Shown: positions 17,109-26,617 of the stretch, in pieces
How positions within the stretch are numbered: position 1 is the stretch's first letter
Layout: each line of letters begins with the position of its first letter
Assembly (NCBI GenBank): GCA_030141605.1
Contig: JAQGDQ010000468.1
Coordinates: 1 to 62,000, forward strand
Reading direction: 5' to 3'
Source: Tubiluchus corallicola
Taxonomy: Eukaryota; Priapulida; Priapulimorpha; Priapulimorphida; Tubiluchidae
DNA: 62,000 nt
Position numbers and translations under genes: made by a program
The notes under the pieces: generated by a model
What the model was told of the DNA's origin: nothing
Databases searched by the model: none
What the model saw: only the letters and a program-made list of their open reading frames with translations

Positions 17109-17834
17109 CTAAGTAAGTAGCTGCTTGCCACTGTCACAAAATAGAATCTGTCCTGTCAAATCATCATTATCCAGTATATACTCCAGGCTCTTTACTACAG
17201 GTAAAAGACCTGCGGCCCTCTTCAATGGCACACCCTCTATCTTCTTTTCAAAACCTTCCGGCTTATGCTCCTGTGGGAGAATAAGCCCAGGAGCTATTGC
17301 ATTAACCCTGAAACTTGGTGCAAACTCAAGAGCTGACATCTTTGTAAGTTCCCACAACAGCTTTTTTGAAAGGGTATAAATGGCATAGTTGCACTCATTG
17401 CTTGTTACTCGGGTATCTAAAAAGTTAACTATAACGCCTTCGTTCGAATACTTCACATAATCCCTGGAGAGAATAAAAGGAGAGCAGAAATTTATACCGA
17501 TATGTCTCTCAAGCATATCCATACTGGTATCTTTGATGCAGCCCTCTTCAAATATTGATGCATTATTTACTAAAAGGTTAAGGCCACCAAACATGTCCAT
17601 AACACTTGAAATAAGGTTCTCTACCTCAGAAACCTTACTAAAATCAGCCCTTAGCAGCCTAAAACTATTATCAGGGAAAGACATCTTTAACTCCTTCTCC
17701 AACACCTGCACCTTTTCGCGCGAAGTGTTGTAGTGTAAAGCCAGATCCCAACCCTTGCTTGCCAGGTAGCGGGAAATAGCATTACCAATACGCTTGGCAC
17801 TACCAGTAACCAAAGCAACTTTACTCTTACTCAT
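17109..17834 (-). CDS. Short-chain dehydrogenase, pteridine-reductase (FolM)-like
   Basis: 241 residues. TGSAKRIG (residues 10-17) is the nucleotide-binding loop; the KRIG form is typical of pteridine and dihydromonapterin reductases. NNASIFEEG (about residue 91) and the catalytic YTLSK (about residues 152-156) follow. The C-terminal VNAIAPGLIL is also normal for the family. It likely reduces a pterin such as dihydrobiopterin or dihydromonapterin with NADPH, but other SDR substrates cannot be excluded. It starts at ATG 17834 and is divergent from the mltG gene. Confidence 0.8.
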   Translation of the reverse strand: MSKSKVALVTGSAKRIGNAISRYLASKGWDLALHYNTSREKVQVLEKELKMSFPDNSFRLLRADFSKVSEVENLISSVMDMFGGLNLLVNNASIFEEGCIKDTSMDMLERHIGINFCSPFILSRDYVKYSNEGVIVNFLDTRVTSNECNYAIYTLSKKLLWELTKMSALEFAPSFRVNAIAPGLILPQEHKPEGFEKKIEGVPLKRAAGLLPVVKSLEYILDNDDLTGQILFCDSGKQLLT

Positions 17835-17879
17835 CCTTCCTCATTTAAATTAATGCTTTTAAAGGTAAATGGAAAATAT

Positions 17880-17930
17880 GGAACCTTTGCAAAACTTACC
17901 TTTTTGTTAAATATTTTCTTAAAAAGTCTC
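17880..17930 (+). repeat. Dispersed intergenic repeat, short form with both ends
   Basis: 51 bp. Left end GGAACCTTTGCAAAAC, a short AT core TTAAATATTTTCTT and right end AAAAAGTCTC. The inner blocks are missing. It lies between two divergent genes. Confidence 0.6.
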
Positions 17931-17980
17931 CTTGAAAACTACCACTTTGCACCCCCACCTCTTAACTTTTACCAGCCTGT

Positions 17981-18010
17981 TTTGTGTTATTTGAGGTATT
18001 GCTAACTTTG
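17981..18010 (+). promoter_or_regulatory. Bacteroidota-type promoter of the mltG gene
   Basis: TTTG at 17981-17984 and TAACTTTG at 18003-18010, with an 18-bp spacer, match the -33 TTTG / -7 TAnnTTTG pattern of the phylum's housekeeping sigma factor. The start codon is 17 bases further on at 18028. Confidence 0.6.
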
Positions 18011-18027
18011 CGTAAAATAATTTTGTT

Positions 18028-19089
18028 ATGGGGATAAAACAGAAAAACCGTCCATTAGTTTTTCCGAGACTTGTTCGGGGGACTGCTCTTATATTGGGGA
18101 TAAGCGCTGCTATCGCTCTATACTATGTCTATGGCCTGTATAAATCTGTATTCCACCCAAACGTGAAAAAAGATGGTATTATCTATATTACCGACAACGC
18201 ATCATACCAACAAGTGCTAGATACTTTAACGGCAGGTGACTTCCTAAAAAAAGCCAAAACCGTTAACTGGGTAGCAAACAAAAAAAAATACCCTGACATG
18301 GTTAAGCCCGGAGCATATAAACTTGAAAAGGGTTGGAACAACAATAAACTTATTAATGTACTTAGATCAGGCGAACAGGTGCCAATAAAAGTAACATTTA
18401 ACAATATAAGGTTACTCGAATCCCTCTCAGGGCGCTTATCAAAATACTTCCAAGCCGACTCATCAGCATTCTCTGAAATTTTGCTGAGCCCCGAAACCGC
18501 AAAAGAATATGGATTCTCCACAGAATCTTTTCCCGCTATGTTCATACCCAATACCTATGAATTCTATTGGACCACAAAACCCAAAAAATTTGTAGATAGA
18601 ATGAAAACAGAATATACTCAATTCTGGTCTGAAGAACGTGCAAAAAAAGCTAGCAAGATTGGGTTCACACCTTTAGAAGTGACCATTATCGCATCAATTG
18701 TTCAGGAAGAAACTGTGAAAGAATCTGAAAAATGCAGGATCGCAGGTGTCTATATCAACAGATTGAAAAAAGGGTGGCCCTTAGGCGCTGACCCAACCAT
18801 AAAATTTGCTATCGGTGACTTTTCCATAAAACGCATTCTGTACAAAGACCTCAATATAGACTCTCCCTACAACACATATAAGCACTCAGGATTACCACCA
18901 GGCCCAATCAACCTCCCCGACATCTCAAGCATTGATTCAGTATTAAACTTTGAACACCATAAATACATGTACTTTTGCGCAAGAGAAGACTTTTCCGGAT
19001 ACCATAACTTTGCCGTAACAGCCGCACAACACTCACGCAACACAAAAAAATATCATAATGCTCTCAACAAGAATAGTATAAAAAGGTAG
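18028..19089 (+). CDS. mltG: Endolytic murein transglycosylase MltG (YceG)
   Basis: 353 residues. One N-terminal membrane segment (ALILGISAAIALYYVYGLY) anchors it in the inner membrane. The YceG/LysM-like module follows, and the catalytic domain shows IIASIVQEETVKESEKCRIAGVYINRLKKGWPLGADPT with the catalytic Glu in QEE, then SPYNTYKHSGLPPGPINLP, both strong signatures. The enzyme cuts nascent glycan strands and sets their length. It ends 35 bases from the convergent murB gene, another envelope gene. Confidence 0.96.
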   Translation: MGIKQKNRPLVFPRLVRGTALILGISAAIALYYVYGLYKSVFHPNVKKDGIIYITDNASYQQVLDTLTAGDFLKKAKTVNWVANKKKYPDMVKPGAYKLEKGWNNNKLINVLRSGEQVPIKVTFNNIRLLESLSGRLSKYFQADSSAFSEILLSPETAKEYGFSTESFPAMFIPNTYEFYWTTKPKKFVDRMKTEYTQFWSEERAKKASKIGFTPLEVTIIASIVQEETVKESEKCRIAGVYINRLKKGWPLGADPTIKFAIGDFSIKRILYKDLNIDSPYNTYKHSGLPPGPINLPDISSIDSVLNFEHHKYMYFCAREDFSGYHNFAVTAAQHSRNTKKYHNALNKNSIKR

Positions 19090-19123
19090 TGGACCTTACT
19101 CTCTTTTTCTAACCATAAATAGG

Positions 19124-20140
19124 TCAAACAACACTTACCTCCCTTTCCAGCTCTATCTCAAACTTCCTCAGCACATCACCTCTTATGCGTTCCGATAGCT
19201 CAAATATCTCTTTCCCCGTTGCTCCCCCTCTGTTGACTAAGATCAAAGCCTGCTTGTCATGAACAGCAGCATCACCCAGTGCTTTCCCCTTCCAGCCAGT
19301 CTGCTCTATCAGCCATCCTGCCGCTACCTTCACACCGTTTTCTCCAACATAATACAACGGAATATGAGGATACTTATCCCTGAGACTACTAGCGTGACTC
19401 GTACTTATCGTTGGATTTTTGAAAAAACTCCCAGCACTACCCACCGTATCAAAATCAGGGAGCTTCGACTTGCGTATGTCAACGACTGCATCTCTTATAC
19501 TGCACAAAGACACCTCTCCAAATCCCTCCACCTCCCTTTTCAAACCTTCATAATCTAAACAAGGATTTGGAACCTTAGATAACCTGAAAATGACAGATGT
19601 AATAACAAATTCGTCTTTCAATCCAGCTTTAAAAATACTGTCACGGTAAGAAAAACAGCACTCCTCTCCAGGAAGCTCCTTAACTGCAAGCTCTTTTAAA
19701 CTTACCCCTCTTACAGCCTCGATAACTGAGCCGACCTCCACTCCATAAGCCCCAATATTTTGAACAGGGGCAGCCCCAACCGTCCCAGGAATATAAGAAA
19801 GATTTTCAATGCCCCACCAACCGTTTAACACACATCCTTTAACAAAACTATCCCAGATAACACCCGCTCCTGCTTCGACCCAAACAAACCGCTCATCCTC
19901 CTTCACTACAACAACCCCTTCGATCATCGGCCTAATAATCAACCCATGAAAATCACGTGTAAACAACAGGTTGCTTCCTGAGCCCATAACTAAGCACCTT
20001 GAATAGGTGCCGCTACACTTGTCAGACAAAAAATTGATAAGCTCAAGACTGTCATCAAACTCAAGAAAAAAATCTGCATTCTGGCGAATATTGAAGGTTG
20101 TTTTCCCCAGCAACGAAACATGGTGGTAAAGATTTAGCAT
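19124..20140 (-). CDS. murB: UDP-N-acetylenolpyruvoylglucosamine reductase
   Basis: The ATG at 20140 is preferred over an upstream TTG at 20164; it gives 338 residues starting MLNLYHHVSLLGKTTFNIRQ, the usual type I MurB start. FAD-binding parts are seen (LVMGSGSNLLF, GIENLSYIPGTVGAAPVQNIGAYGVE). The active-site SYRDSIFK and GSAGSFFKNP, with the catalytic Ser, are present, as is a C-terminal Glu. It reduces the enolpyruvyl group with NADPH to form UDP-MurNAc in the cytoplasm. An FtsE-like gene lies 41 bases upstream on the same strand. Confidence 0.96.
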   Translation of the reverse strand: MLNLYHHVSLLGKTTFNIRQNADFFLEFDDSLELINFLSDKCSGTYSRCLVMGSGSNLLFTRDFHGLIIRPMIEGVVVVKEDERFVWVEAGAGVIWDSFVKGCVLNGWWGIENLSYIPGTVGAAPVQNIGAYGVEVGSVIEAVRGVSLKELAVKELPGEECCFSYRDSIFKAGLKDEFVITSVIFRLSKVPNPCLDYEGLKREVEGFGEVSLCSIRDAVVDIRKSKLPDFDTVGSAGSFFKNPTISTSHASSLRDKYPHIPLYYVGENGVKVAAGWLIEQTGWKGKALGDAAVHDKQALILVNRGGATGKEIFELSERIRGDVLRKFEIELEREVSVV

Positions 20141-20180
20141 AAAAGCTTTGACAAATAAATACAAGAAATAAAGACAGCAC

Positions 20181-20891
20181 CTACCCTACTCCAGCAATGT
20201 TCCCATCAATTACCTCTTCCTTTTCCCCTATTTCCTTCAACGCTCCATCCTCACAAATTAGCTTACGGGCAGGAAACTTCCTTATAAGCGGATAATCATG
20301 TGTCGCAAACAATATGGTCTTGCCTTCTTTATTTATCTCTAACAGCACTGACATTAAAGACTCTGAGGCTTCAGGATCAAGATTGCCTGTTGCCTCATCA
20401 GCAAGTATAATCTCAGGATTGTTTAAAATCGCTCTGGCAATAACAACTCTCTGCTGCTCACCACCAGACAGACGATGAGGCATAACATCCGCGACACTCC
20501 CCAGGTTAACAATCGACAAAACCTCTCTTATTCGGTCCTTGATAGCATGCTCGTGCTTCCATCCTGTCGACTTTAGTACAAACCGTAGATTCGCGTAAAC
20601 AGTGCGGTCGTGCATCAATTGAAAGTCCTGAAATACGACTCCAAGCTTTCTTCGCAAATGAGGAACATGCTTAGATTTTATATTGAGTAGATTATACCCG
20701 GCAATATAGCCTTCACCACCTATCAGTGGCAGCTCATTATAAAGCGTTTTTAACAAACTTGATTTCCCACTCCCCACCTTACCTATAATATAAACAAAAT
20801 CGCCCTGGTAAATAGTCAAATTAACACTATCTAAAATCGTGTTTTCTTGTTGGATAATAGGTGCATTTACAAGCTTAATAACTGTATTCAC
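20181..20891 (-). CDS. ftsE: FtsE-like ABC transporter ATP-binding protein
   Basis: 236 residues, read from GTG 20891. Walker A GKVGSGKSS (about residues 37-45), Q-loop VVFQDFQLM, signature LSGGEQQR, Walker B IILADEATGNLD and switch His ATHDYPLI are all intact. The short, single-domain form and the ATGNLDPEAS segment fit FtsE, the ATPase that pairs with FtsX to control peptidoglycan hydrolases at division. No ftsX gene lies in this window, so the assignment rests on sequence only. The gene is followed by murB on the same strand. Confidence 0.85.
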   Translation of the reverse strand: MNTVIKLVNAPIIQQENTILDSVNLTIYQGDFVYIIGKVGSGKSSLLKTLYNELPLIGGEGYIAGYNLLNIKSKHVPHLRRKLGVVFQDFQLMHDRTVYANLRFVLKSTGWKHEHAIKDRIREVLSIVNLGSVADVMPHRLSGGEQQRVVIARAILNNPEIILADEATGNLDPEASESLMSVLLEINKEGKTILFATHDYPLIRKFPARKLICEDGALKEIGEKEEVIDGNIAGVG

Positions 20892-21083
20892 TCTTTATAC
20901 TCTTTATTAAATATTAAAAAAATAAGACTCTCTTAAAAAATAGTTTTATACACAAAGCTAAGCTTTTTTAATAAAACTTACATTATAGCTTACATACGAG
21001 TAAATATAAAGATAAAAGGGTAAATTTGGGGATTGATTACAGGAACCTGTATCTCTCTTTGGCAGATTGTAAACATATAAACT

Positions 21084-21206
21084 GAAACCTTTGCAATGCG
21101 AAAGAGTTGTACAGGGCTAGAAAAGGTTTGACAAAAACCGCAGTTTACTAATGTAAATGAGTGTTTTGACGAAAACATTAACAAAAATGAGTTCTGAAAA
21201 GACCTC
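21084..21206 (+). repeat. Dispersed intergenic repeat
   Basis: 123 bp. Left end GAAACCTTTGCAATGC, block GTTTACTAATGTAAATGAGT, then ACATTAACAAAAATGAGTTC and right end GAAAAGACCTC. The 420-bp gap between the divergent FtsE-like and TPR genes holds nothing else that I can name. Confidence 0.85.
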
Positions 21207-21311
21207 AAATATTAAATGCTGTGAAGCGCTCACAATTTTATAAAATATTACAAGCACAACTATAAAATATCGTGGAGTTCTACTCGGCAAATAAAAATAA
21301 ATTATAAGCAG

Positions 21312-24300
21312 ATGAAAGGTATTACCACAATAACAGTATTTGCAATTATCCTGTTGTGTTTACCGGGGTTCGTTACCGGACAGCCAACCTCTGAACATAT
21401 GCGTTACAATGAAATATATCGCACTGCTCTCGAACTATTTAATAAAGATAAGTTTGGGGCAGCATTACGTGAATTTAACAAACTACAAACCTCTCTTGAG
21501 CCATCCTCTGTCCTCTATGAGGAAATACTGTTTTACAAAGCAATTTGCAGCATGGAAACAGGGAAAGAAGAGGGGAAGATGGAGCTGGAAAACTTTATCA
21601 AAAGCTATAAAAACTCAGTACATGACACTTCAGCTTTACTATGGCTGGGGAATGACGACTTCGAAAACGGGCACTATGAAAGTGCGCTATCTCACTACAC
21701 TAAAATTGACAAACATAACCTACCCTACAACAAGCTGGATGAGTTTCTGTTCAAAACAGGATACTGCTACTTTATAATAGAAAACTATGACAAATCGAAG
21801 CCATACCTATATGAACTTGACAAAACAAGCAACCCATACTCCTGGCTAGTCCACTACTACCTCGCGCACATAAACTATATAGAGGGGAATTATGAAACAG
21901 CGATAGCAAAAATGAATAAAGTGCATGAAAATGACCAGCTCGCAAACATAATACCGCTGTATAAAGTGCATATACACTTTTTGCAAAAAAGATACGCAGA
22001 CGTTGTTAAGGAGGCTCCTCCACTACTGGAATCCGTTTCTACAGAAAACAGGGCAGAAATGTCAAAGATTATTGGCAGCTCTCACTACTACCTTAAAAAC
22101 TACGAAGATGCTATCCCATTTCTTGAAAAATACCATCAGAAAGAAAGCATACCAGACACAAAAGACAACTACATACTGGGAATTTGCTACCACATGAGTG
22201 GACACAATAAAAAAGCTGTTAAATACTTGCAAAAAGCTACCGAAAATAAAGATGAAATAACGCAAAATGCGTACTACCACCTTGCAGACGCATACCTCAA
22301 AGAAGGAGAAAAGCAGAAGGCCATGACCGCCTTTAGCAGCGCTTCAGAACTTGGATTCGATGACAAAATTAAAGAAGATGCTCTATTTCAATATGCCAAA
22401 ATAACATACGAGCTTAACTACTCCCCTTTCAATGAAGCCATAAACGCCTTTGACAAGTATATCTCACTATATCCGGATTCTGAAAGAAGCGGTGATGCAT
22501 ACGACTACCTTGTAAAGGTATTTATGTCTACAAATAACTACAAAGACGCTCTCACATCTTTAGACAAAATAAAAATAAAAAACCCTGCCATACAAAAAGC
22601 ATATCAGCGTGTCGCATATCACAGAGCTCTAGAACTTCTTAAAGACAGACAGTATGAAGATGCAATATCCCTTTTCTATAAATCATTAGAATATAAACAG
22701 TACAACAATGATCTGGAGGCACTTACATACTACTGGAGAGGAGAAGTATTTTTTAGGCAGGAAAAATTGGACGATGCGCTCGCCGACTATAGAAAATTTC
22801 AAAATGTCCCGGGCTCTTTCAACCTAGAGGAATATGCTGTTTCAAACTATAACATAGGCTACATCTACTTTGATCGAGGTGAATTTGAAAGCGCTGCAAC
22901 ATGGTTTAGACGATTTATTAACGCTTCCCACAGTGCCGATCCGCAATATATTTCAGACACCCACAATCGCATTGGGGACTGCAACTATATGCAACGCAAC
23001 TTTAATGACGCCATCAGTTCATACAACAAAGCGTATGAACTGGATGGGCATGATGCCGACTATGCGCTATATCGGATTGCTTTCTGTGAAGGACTGCTAG
23101 GCAACCATGGACAAAAAATAGATCTCGCAATTAAACTGCAGAAGCAGTTCCCCGAATCTTCATACACAGACGATGTCATGTTTGAGTTGGGACGCACCTA
23201 TGGCGAAATAGGGAATTACGGTAAAGCAATAGAAAACTATAATAATTTACTGGAAATGTCCCCGGCAAGCCCATACGCTCCTGAGTCTTTACTGCAATTG
23301 GGGTTAATCCACTACAACCAGGATAAATATACAGAATCTCTCCGCTACTTTAAACAGGTTGTAGAAAAACACCCCTTAAGCCGGGAATCAAAAGATGCCA
23401 TTAAAGGTGTGGAAAACAGCTATATGGAAATGGGAATGCTGGAAAATTACTTCCTCTATATCAGTGGGTTGGAAGGAGTAAGCCAACCCTCAATTTCGAA
23501 ACAGGACTCACTAACTTACTTTGTTGCAGAAAAACTATACATGGAAAAAAACAATACGGCAATAGACAAGCTATCGCAATACCTAGAGCAATTTCCAAAT
23601 GGAAGATTTGCGTTAAATGCAAATTTCTATAAAGCTGAGCGACACCACAACAATGGCGAAATGAAAAAAGCTATAAAAGGATATGAATTTGTTCTATCTC
23701 AGCCGGATAACATTTTTACAGAAGTTGCACTTTTGAAAACTGCAAACATAGTATTTAAAGAAAAAGAATATGCTAGAGCCCTCTCTCTCTTCGAACGGCT
23801 GGAAAATATTACTAACAATAGTAAAAACAGACTTATTGCACTTGAAGGCCAGCTTCACTGCAATTATGAGCTAAAAAACTTTGAAAAGGTTACACACATC
23901 TCATGGCAGCTTAGAAACACTGAAAAAGTACCAGAAGAGCTTGTTCGGGATGCCCAATTCCTGGCAGCAAAATCGTATACTGAACTAAATCAACCTGAAA
24001 AAGCCTTTCCTATATGGACAGAGCTTGCCAAAGATGCAAAAACATCGGAAGGAGCAGAGGCTAAATACAGAATTTGCAAATACTACTTTGATAATAATCA
24101 GTTGGAAAAGGCAGAAAAAACTATAAATAGCTTTATAGAAATAAACACCCCACATCAACACTGGCTTGCAAAAAGCCTTATACTTCAGGCAAAAGTATGT
24201 ATCAAAAAAAATAACCACTTCGAAGCAGTTCACACACTCAAAAGTGTCATCGAAAACTATAAAAATAATAAAGATGGAATTATTGACGAGATAAACGAAC

Positions 24301-24356
24301 TGCTAAATGAACTTGACTCTGTCGAAGAAATGGAAAGCAACACAGTACATGGGTGA
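21312..24356 (+). CDS. Large secreted tetratricopeptide-repeat protein
   Basis: 1014 residues. It has an N-terminal signal peptide (hydrophobic ITTITVFAIILLCLPGFVTG) followed by some two dozen TPR-type helix pairs from about residue 30 to 990, for example AIPFLEKYHQKE, DALADYRKF, YNIGYIYFDRGEFESAATWFRRF and DVMFELGRTYGEIGNYGKAIENYNNLLEMSP. It is probably a periplasmic or outer-membrane scaffold that holds partner proteins. The next gene, a beta-barrel protein, begins at the stop codon, so the pair is likely made as one transcript and may act together. No enzyme motif is seen. Confidence 0.9.
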   Translation: MKGITTITVFAIILLCLPGFVTGQPTSEHMRYNEIYRTALELFNKDKFGAALREFNKLQTSLEPSSVLYEEILFYKAICSMETGKEEGKMELENFIKSYKNSVHDTSALLWLGNDDFENGHYESALSHYTKIDKHNLPYNKLDEFLFKTGYCYFIIENYDKSKPYLYELDKTSNPYSWLVHYYLAHINYIEGNYETAIAKMNKVHENDQLANIIPLYKVHIHFLQKRYADVVKEAPPLLESVSTENRAEMSKIIGSSHYYLKNYEDAIPFLEKYHQKESIPDTKDNYILGICYHMSGHNKKAVKYLQKATENKDEITQNAYYHLADAYLKEGEKQKAMTAFSSASELGFDDKIKEDALFQYAKITYELNYSPFNEAINAFDKYISLYPDSERSGDAYDYLVKVFMSTNNYKDALTSLDKIKIKNPAIQKAYQRVAYHRALELLKDRQYEDAISLFYKSLEYKQYNNDLEALTYYWRGEVFFRQEKLDDALADYRKFQNVPGSFNLEEYAVSNYNIGYIYFDRGEFESAATWFRRFINASHSADPQYISDTHNRIGDCNYMQRNFNDAISSYNKAYELDGHDADYALYRIAFCEGLLGNHGQKIDLAIKLQKQFPESSYTDDVMFELGRTYGEIGNYGKAIENYNNLLEMSPASPYAPESLLQLGLIHYNQDKYTESLRYFKQVVEKHPLSRESKDAIKGVENSYMEMGMLENYFLYISGLEGVSQPSISKQDSLTYFVAEKLYMEKNNTAIDKLSQYLEQFPNGRFALNANFYKAERHHNNGEMKKAIKGYEFVLSQPDNIFTEVALLKTANIVFKEKEYARALSLFERLENITNNSKNRLIALEGQLHCNYELKNFEKVTHISWQLRNTEKVPEELVRDAQFLAAKSYTELNQPEKAFPIWTELAKDAKTSEGAEAKYRICKYYFDNNQLEKAEKTINSFIEINTPHQHWLAKSLILQAKVCIKKNNHFEAVHTLKSVIENYKNNKDGIIDEINELLNELDSVEEMESNTVHG

Positions 24357-24406
24357 AAACTAAAAAAATCAAAAACTTGTCCAACAATCAAAAGCAATAT
24401 GCGACA

Positions 24407-26182
24407 ATGAAAAAGACATTCAAAAATATTATTCTTGCAATATACATATCTGCTGTGCCTGTAAACTGCTTTGCACAGCAAGACTCTACAGGCCTGAAAC
24501 AACAGGTTGAAGTTACTAAAGCATATCGCCCAGATATTTCCGATGCACTGAGAATAAGCAAGATGCCTGTCGTTGATGACACAACAATGTTCCTGCCTGA
24601 ACTCGATTACTCCATCTCCTTTAAACCATACACACCCAGACTTGAAGCACCTACCATCTCTGCCATACAGATTAAACTGCAAAAAGAAGAAAGGAGTTCA
24701 GATTATGGATATATAAAAGCAGGAATGGGAACATACACCACTCCGTATGGAGAACTATTTTTCAACAAAACAAAAGCAGGAGACAATGAACTGTCATTCG
24801 GTACATACTTCAGGCACCTCTCATCCACAGGTAAAATTAAGCTTAACTCAGAAGACAAGGTAAACGCTCCATATAGCTACAACAACCTGGAAATCTTTGG
24901 AAATAAATCCATAGGGGATAATACCCTTTTATTTAGTTTTGCATACGACAGAGACGCCTTTAACTACTACGGGTATCCCGACACTATCCCTTCTGGCGAA
25001 ACATCACAGAATACATACTACTTTGGAGAAAAACAAAGATTCCAGAAATTTGCGCTAAACATTGGGATCAGCAACACAAAAGGAAACACTTCCAGGCTCA
25101 AGTATAAGACGGGAATCCAGTATCACGCTTTTAACACTAAAACAAGCCAAAAAGAAAACAACACAAAACTGTTTTGTAATCTGAACTATGACTTTAAAAA
25201 CTTTAGCAGCATTCTTGATGCTTATATAACTAATCTGAAGACAGATAATATTTTAAACACTGACAACCTTGCCTCAAAACAAAAAACGGGGATATGGATG
25301 GGATTAAACCCATCTATCCTTATTAGTAAAGACACATGGAAACTGAAGGGCGGAATAAACTTAAGCTCAATGCAGGATAAAGACAGTGACAACGTAATAA
25401 AAATATATCCAGCGCTTAACTTTGAATGGAATCCGGTGGGAAAAAACATAGCACTATATGCCGGACTTGGCGGTAGCCTTCAAAACAACAGCTACTCGCT
25501 GATTGCTTACGAAAATAACTTTGTAGACCCATCACATGACATAAAGTGGACAAACAATAAATACACTATATCTGCAGGGGTAAAAGGGGCACTCTTTACC
25601 TACCTGTCATACAACTTTGGGATGAAATACAATGAAATTGAAAATATGTATTTCTACACTATGAGAGGGTATGCAGAAAGTGCAGAAAGCGATGCAAATA
25701 TAACCTACCGTAACGACTTTGATGTTGTATATGACAACGGTAGCAGGGTCGACATAAGTGCAGAAGCTTCATTTAACACAGGGGACATCCTCTACTTCAC
25801 ACTAAAAGGCATCTACTATATCTATGCAATGGATAACCTTGAAACAGCATCACATGCACCAGACTTTGAAATTGTTGCCACCTGGAACTTCCCAATCATG
25901 GAACGCTTGTCAGTTTTTGCCGATATGTACTGTGTAGGAGGAAAAAATGTTATTGTTAGCATCCAGGAACAAGAAGACAGCCAGCTAAGCTTTGAACCAC
26001 TTACCAGGATTGAAAATATCGATCCGATTGTAGAGATAAACATAGGAGCATCCTATGACCTTCCATACAACCTGAGCCTGTTTACAAGAATAGACAACCT
26101 GCTTGGACAAAGATATGAAAAGTGGTATGGTTACACATCTCAAAAGCTAAGACTTATGGCTGGGGTAACATACCTTTTTTAG
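24407..26182 (+). CDS. TonB-receptor-like outer-membrane beta-barrel protein
   Basis: The frame opens at a GTG (24353) that overlaps the stop of the TPR gene. ATG 24407 is preferred because it gives a proper signal peptide (MKKTFKNIILAIYISAVPVN, cut near FAQQ). The mature part of about 570 residues starts with VEVTKAYRPDISDA and continues as alternating beta strands to a terminal strand YTSQKLRLMAGVTYLF with the aromatic end typical of barrels. No full plug domain is visible. It probably sits in the outer membrane with the TPR protein as partner. The function is unknown. Confidence 0.8.
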   Translation: MKKTFKNIILAIYISAVPVNCFAQQDSTGLKQQVEVTKAYRPDISDALRISKMPVVDDTTMFLPELDYSISFKPYTPRLEAPTISAIQIKLQKEERSSDYGYIKAGMGTYTTPYGELFFNKTKAGDNELSFGTYFRHLSSTGKIKLNSEDKVNAPYSYNNLEIFGNKSIGDNTLLFSFAYDRDAFNYYGYPDTIPSGETSQNTYYFGEKQRFQKFALNIGISNTKGNTSRLKYKTGIQYHAFNTKTSQKENNTKLFCNLNYDFKNFSSILDAYITNLKTDNILNTDNLASKQKTGIWMGLNPSILISKDTWKLKGGINLSSMQDKDSDNVIKIYPALNFEWNPVGKNIALYAGLGGSLQNNSYSLIAYENNFVDPSHDIKWTNNKYTISAGVKGALFTYLSYNFGMKYNEIENMYFYTMRGYAESAESDANITYRNDFDVVYDNGSRVDISAEASFNTGDILYFTLKGIYYIYAMDNLETASHAPDFEIVATWNFPIMERLSVFADMYCVGGKNVIVSIQEQEDSQLSFEPLTRIENIDPIVEINIGASYDLPYNLSLFTRIDNLLGQRYEKWYGYTSQKLRLMAGVTYLF

Positions 26183-26617
26183 ACACAGAACCTTCGCATA
26201 ACTACTATACGGCTGTAACAAAAATCTCGCCTCTAAACTAACACTATAAAACCTTTGCAAAGCAAAATATTTTGGCTCAGACTTGAAGAAAAACTCGATA
26301 AAAAACCACTCCTTATCGACACAAATAATGGTTTTGAAAAAAATGACAAAAATATTAATAAAAAGATCTGCTTGAAAAAGTCTCAGGATAAGTTTTGCAA
26401 AGACATTTTGCTGCGTATACAGGTAATAATATCCACCCTCCTGTGAAAGAAAATTATTATATTTGCACACCAACAGAGGCACATTTTGAATGCCACAAAA
26501 ATCCTTTTGAAATAGAAAGGCACAAAAAAAGAAAATGGTATCAAAATTACCATCTCTTGAATGGGAAAATATGGAAACCCAAATGCTTCCCATAACTTTT
26601 AAATTAAATTCGACACA
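26183..26617. other. Intergenic stretch upstream of gyrB
   Basis: 435 bp without a convincing gene. It holds a full dispersed repeat (26248-26384), a second right-end-like sequence (TTTTGCAAAGAC, about 26392-26403) and a -7-like element TATATTTG at 26458-26465 without a clear -33 element. If that element is used, gyrB has a leader of about 145 bases. Confidence 0.5.
26248..26384 (+). repeat. Dispersed intergenic repeat, near-consensus copy
   Basis: 137 bp, the best example of the family. Left end AAAACCTTTGCAAAGC, near-palindrome AGCAAAATATTTTGGCT, CAGACTTGAAGAAAAACTCG, then AATATTAATAAAAAGAT and right end GAAAAAGTCTC. The two ends are inverted copies of each other (CCTTTGCAAA against the reverse complement of TTTGCAAAAG in other copies). 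It lies between two + genes. Confidence 0.88.

Noticed and set aside
26395-26595. 66-codon + strand frame before gyrB.
   Set aside because: It starts in the tail of a dispersed repeat and crosses a -7-like element; composition looks non-coding.
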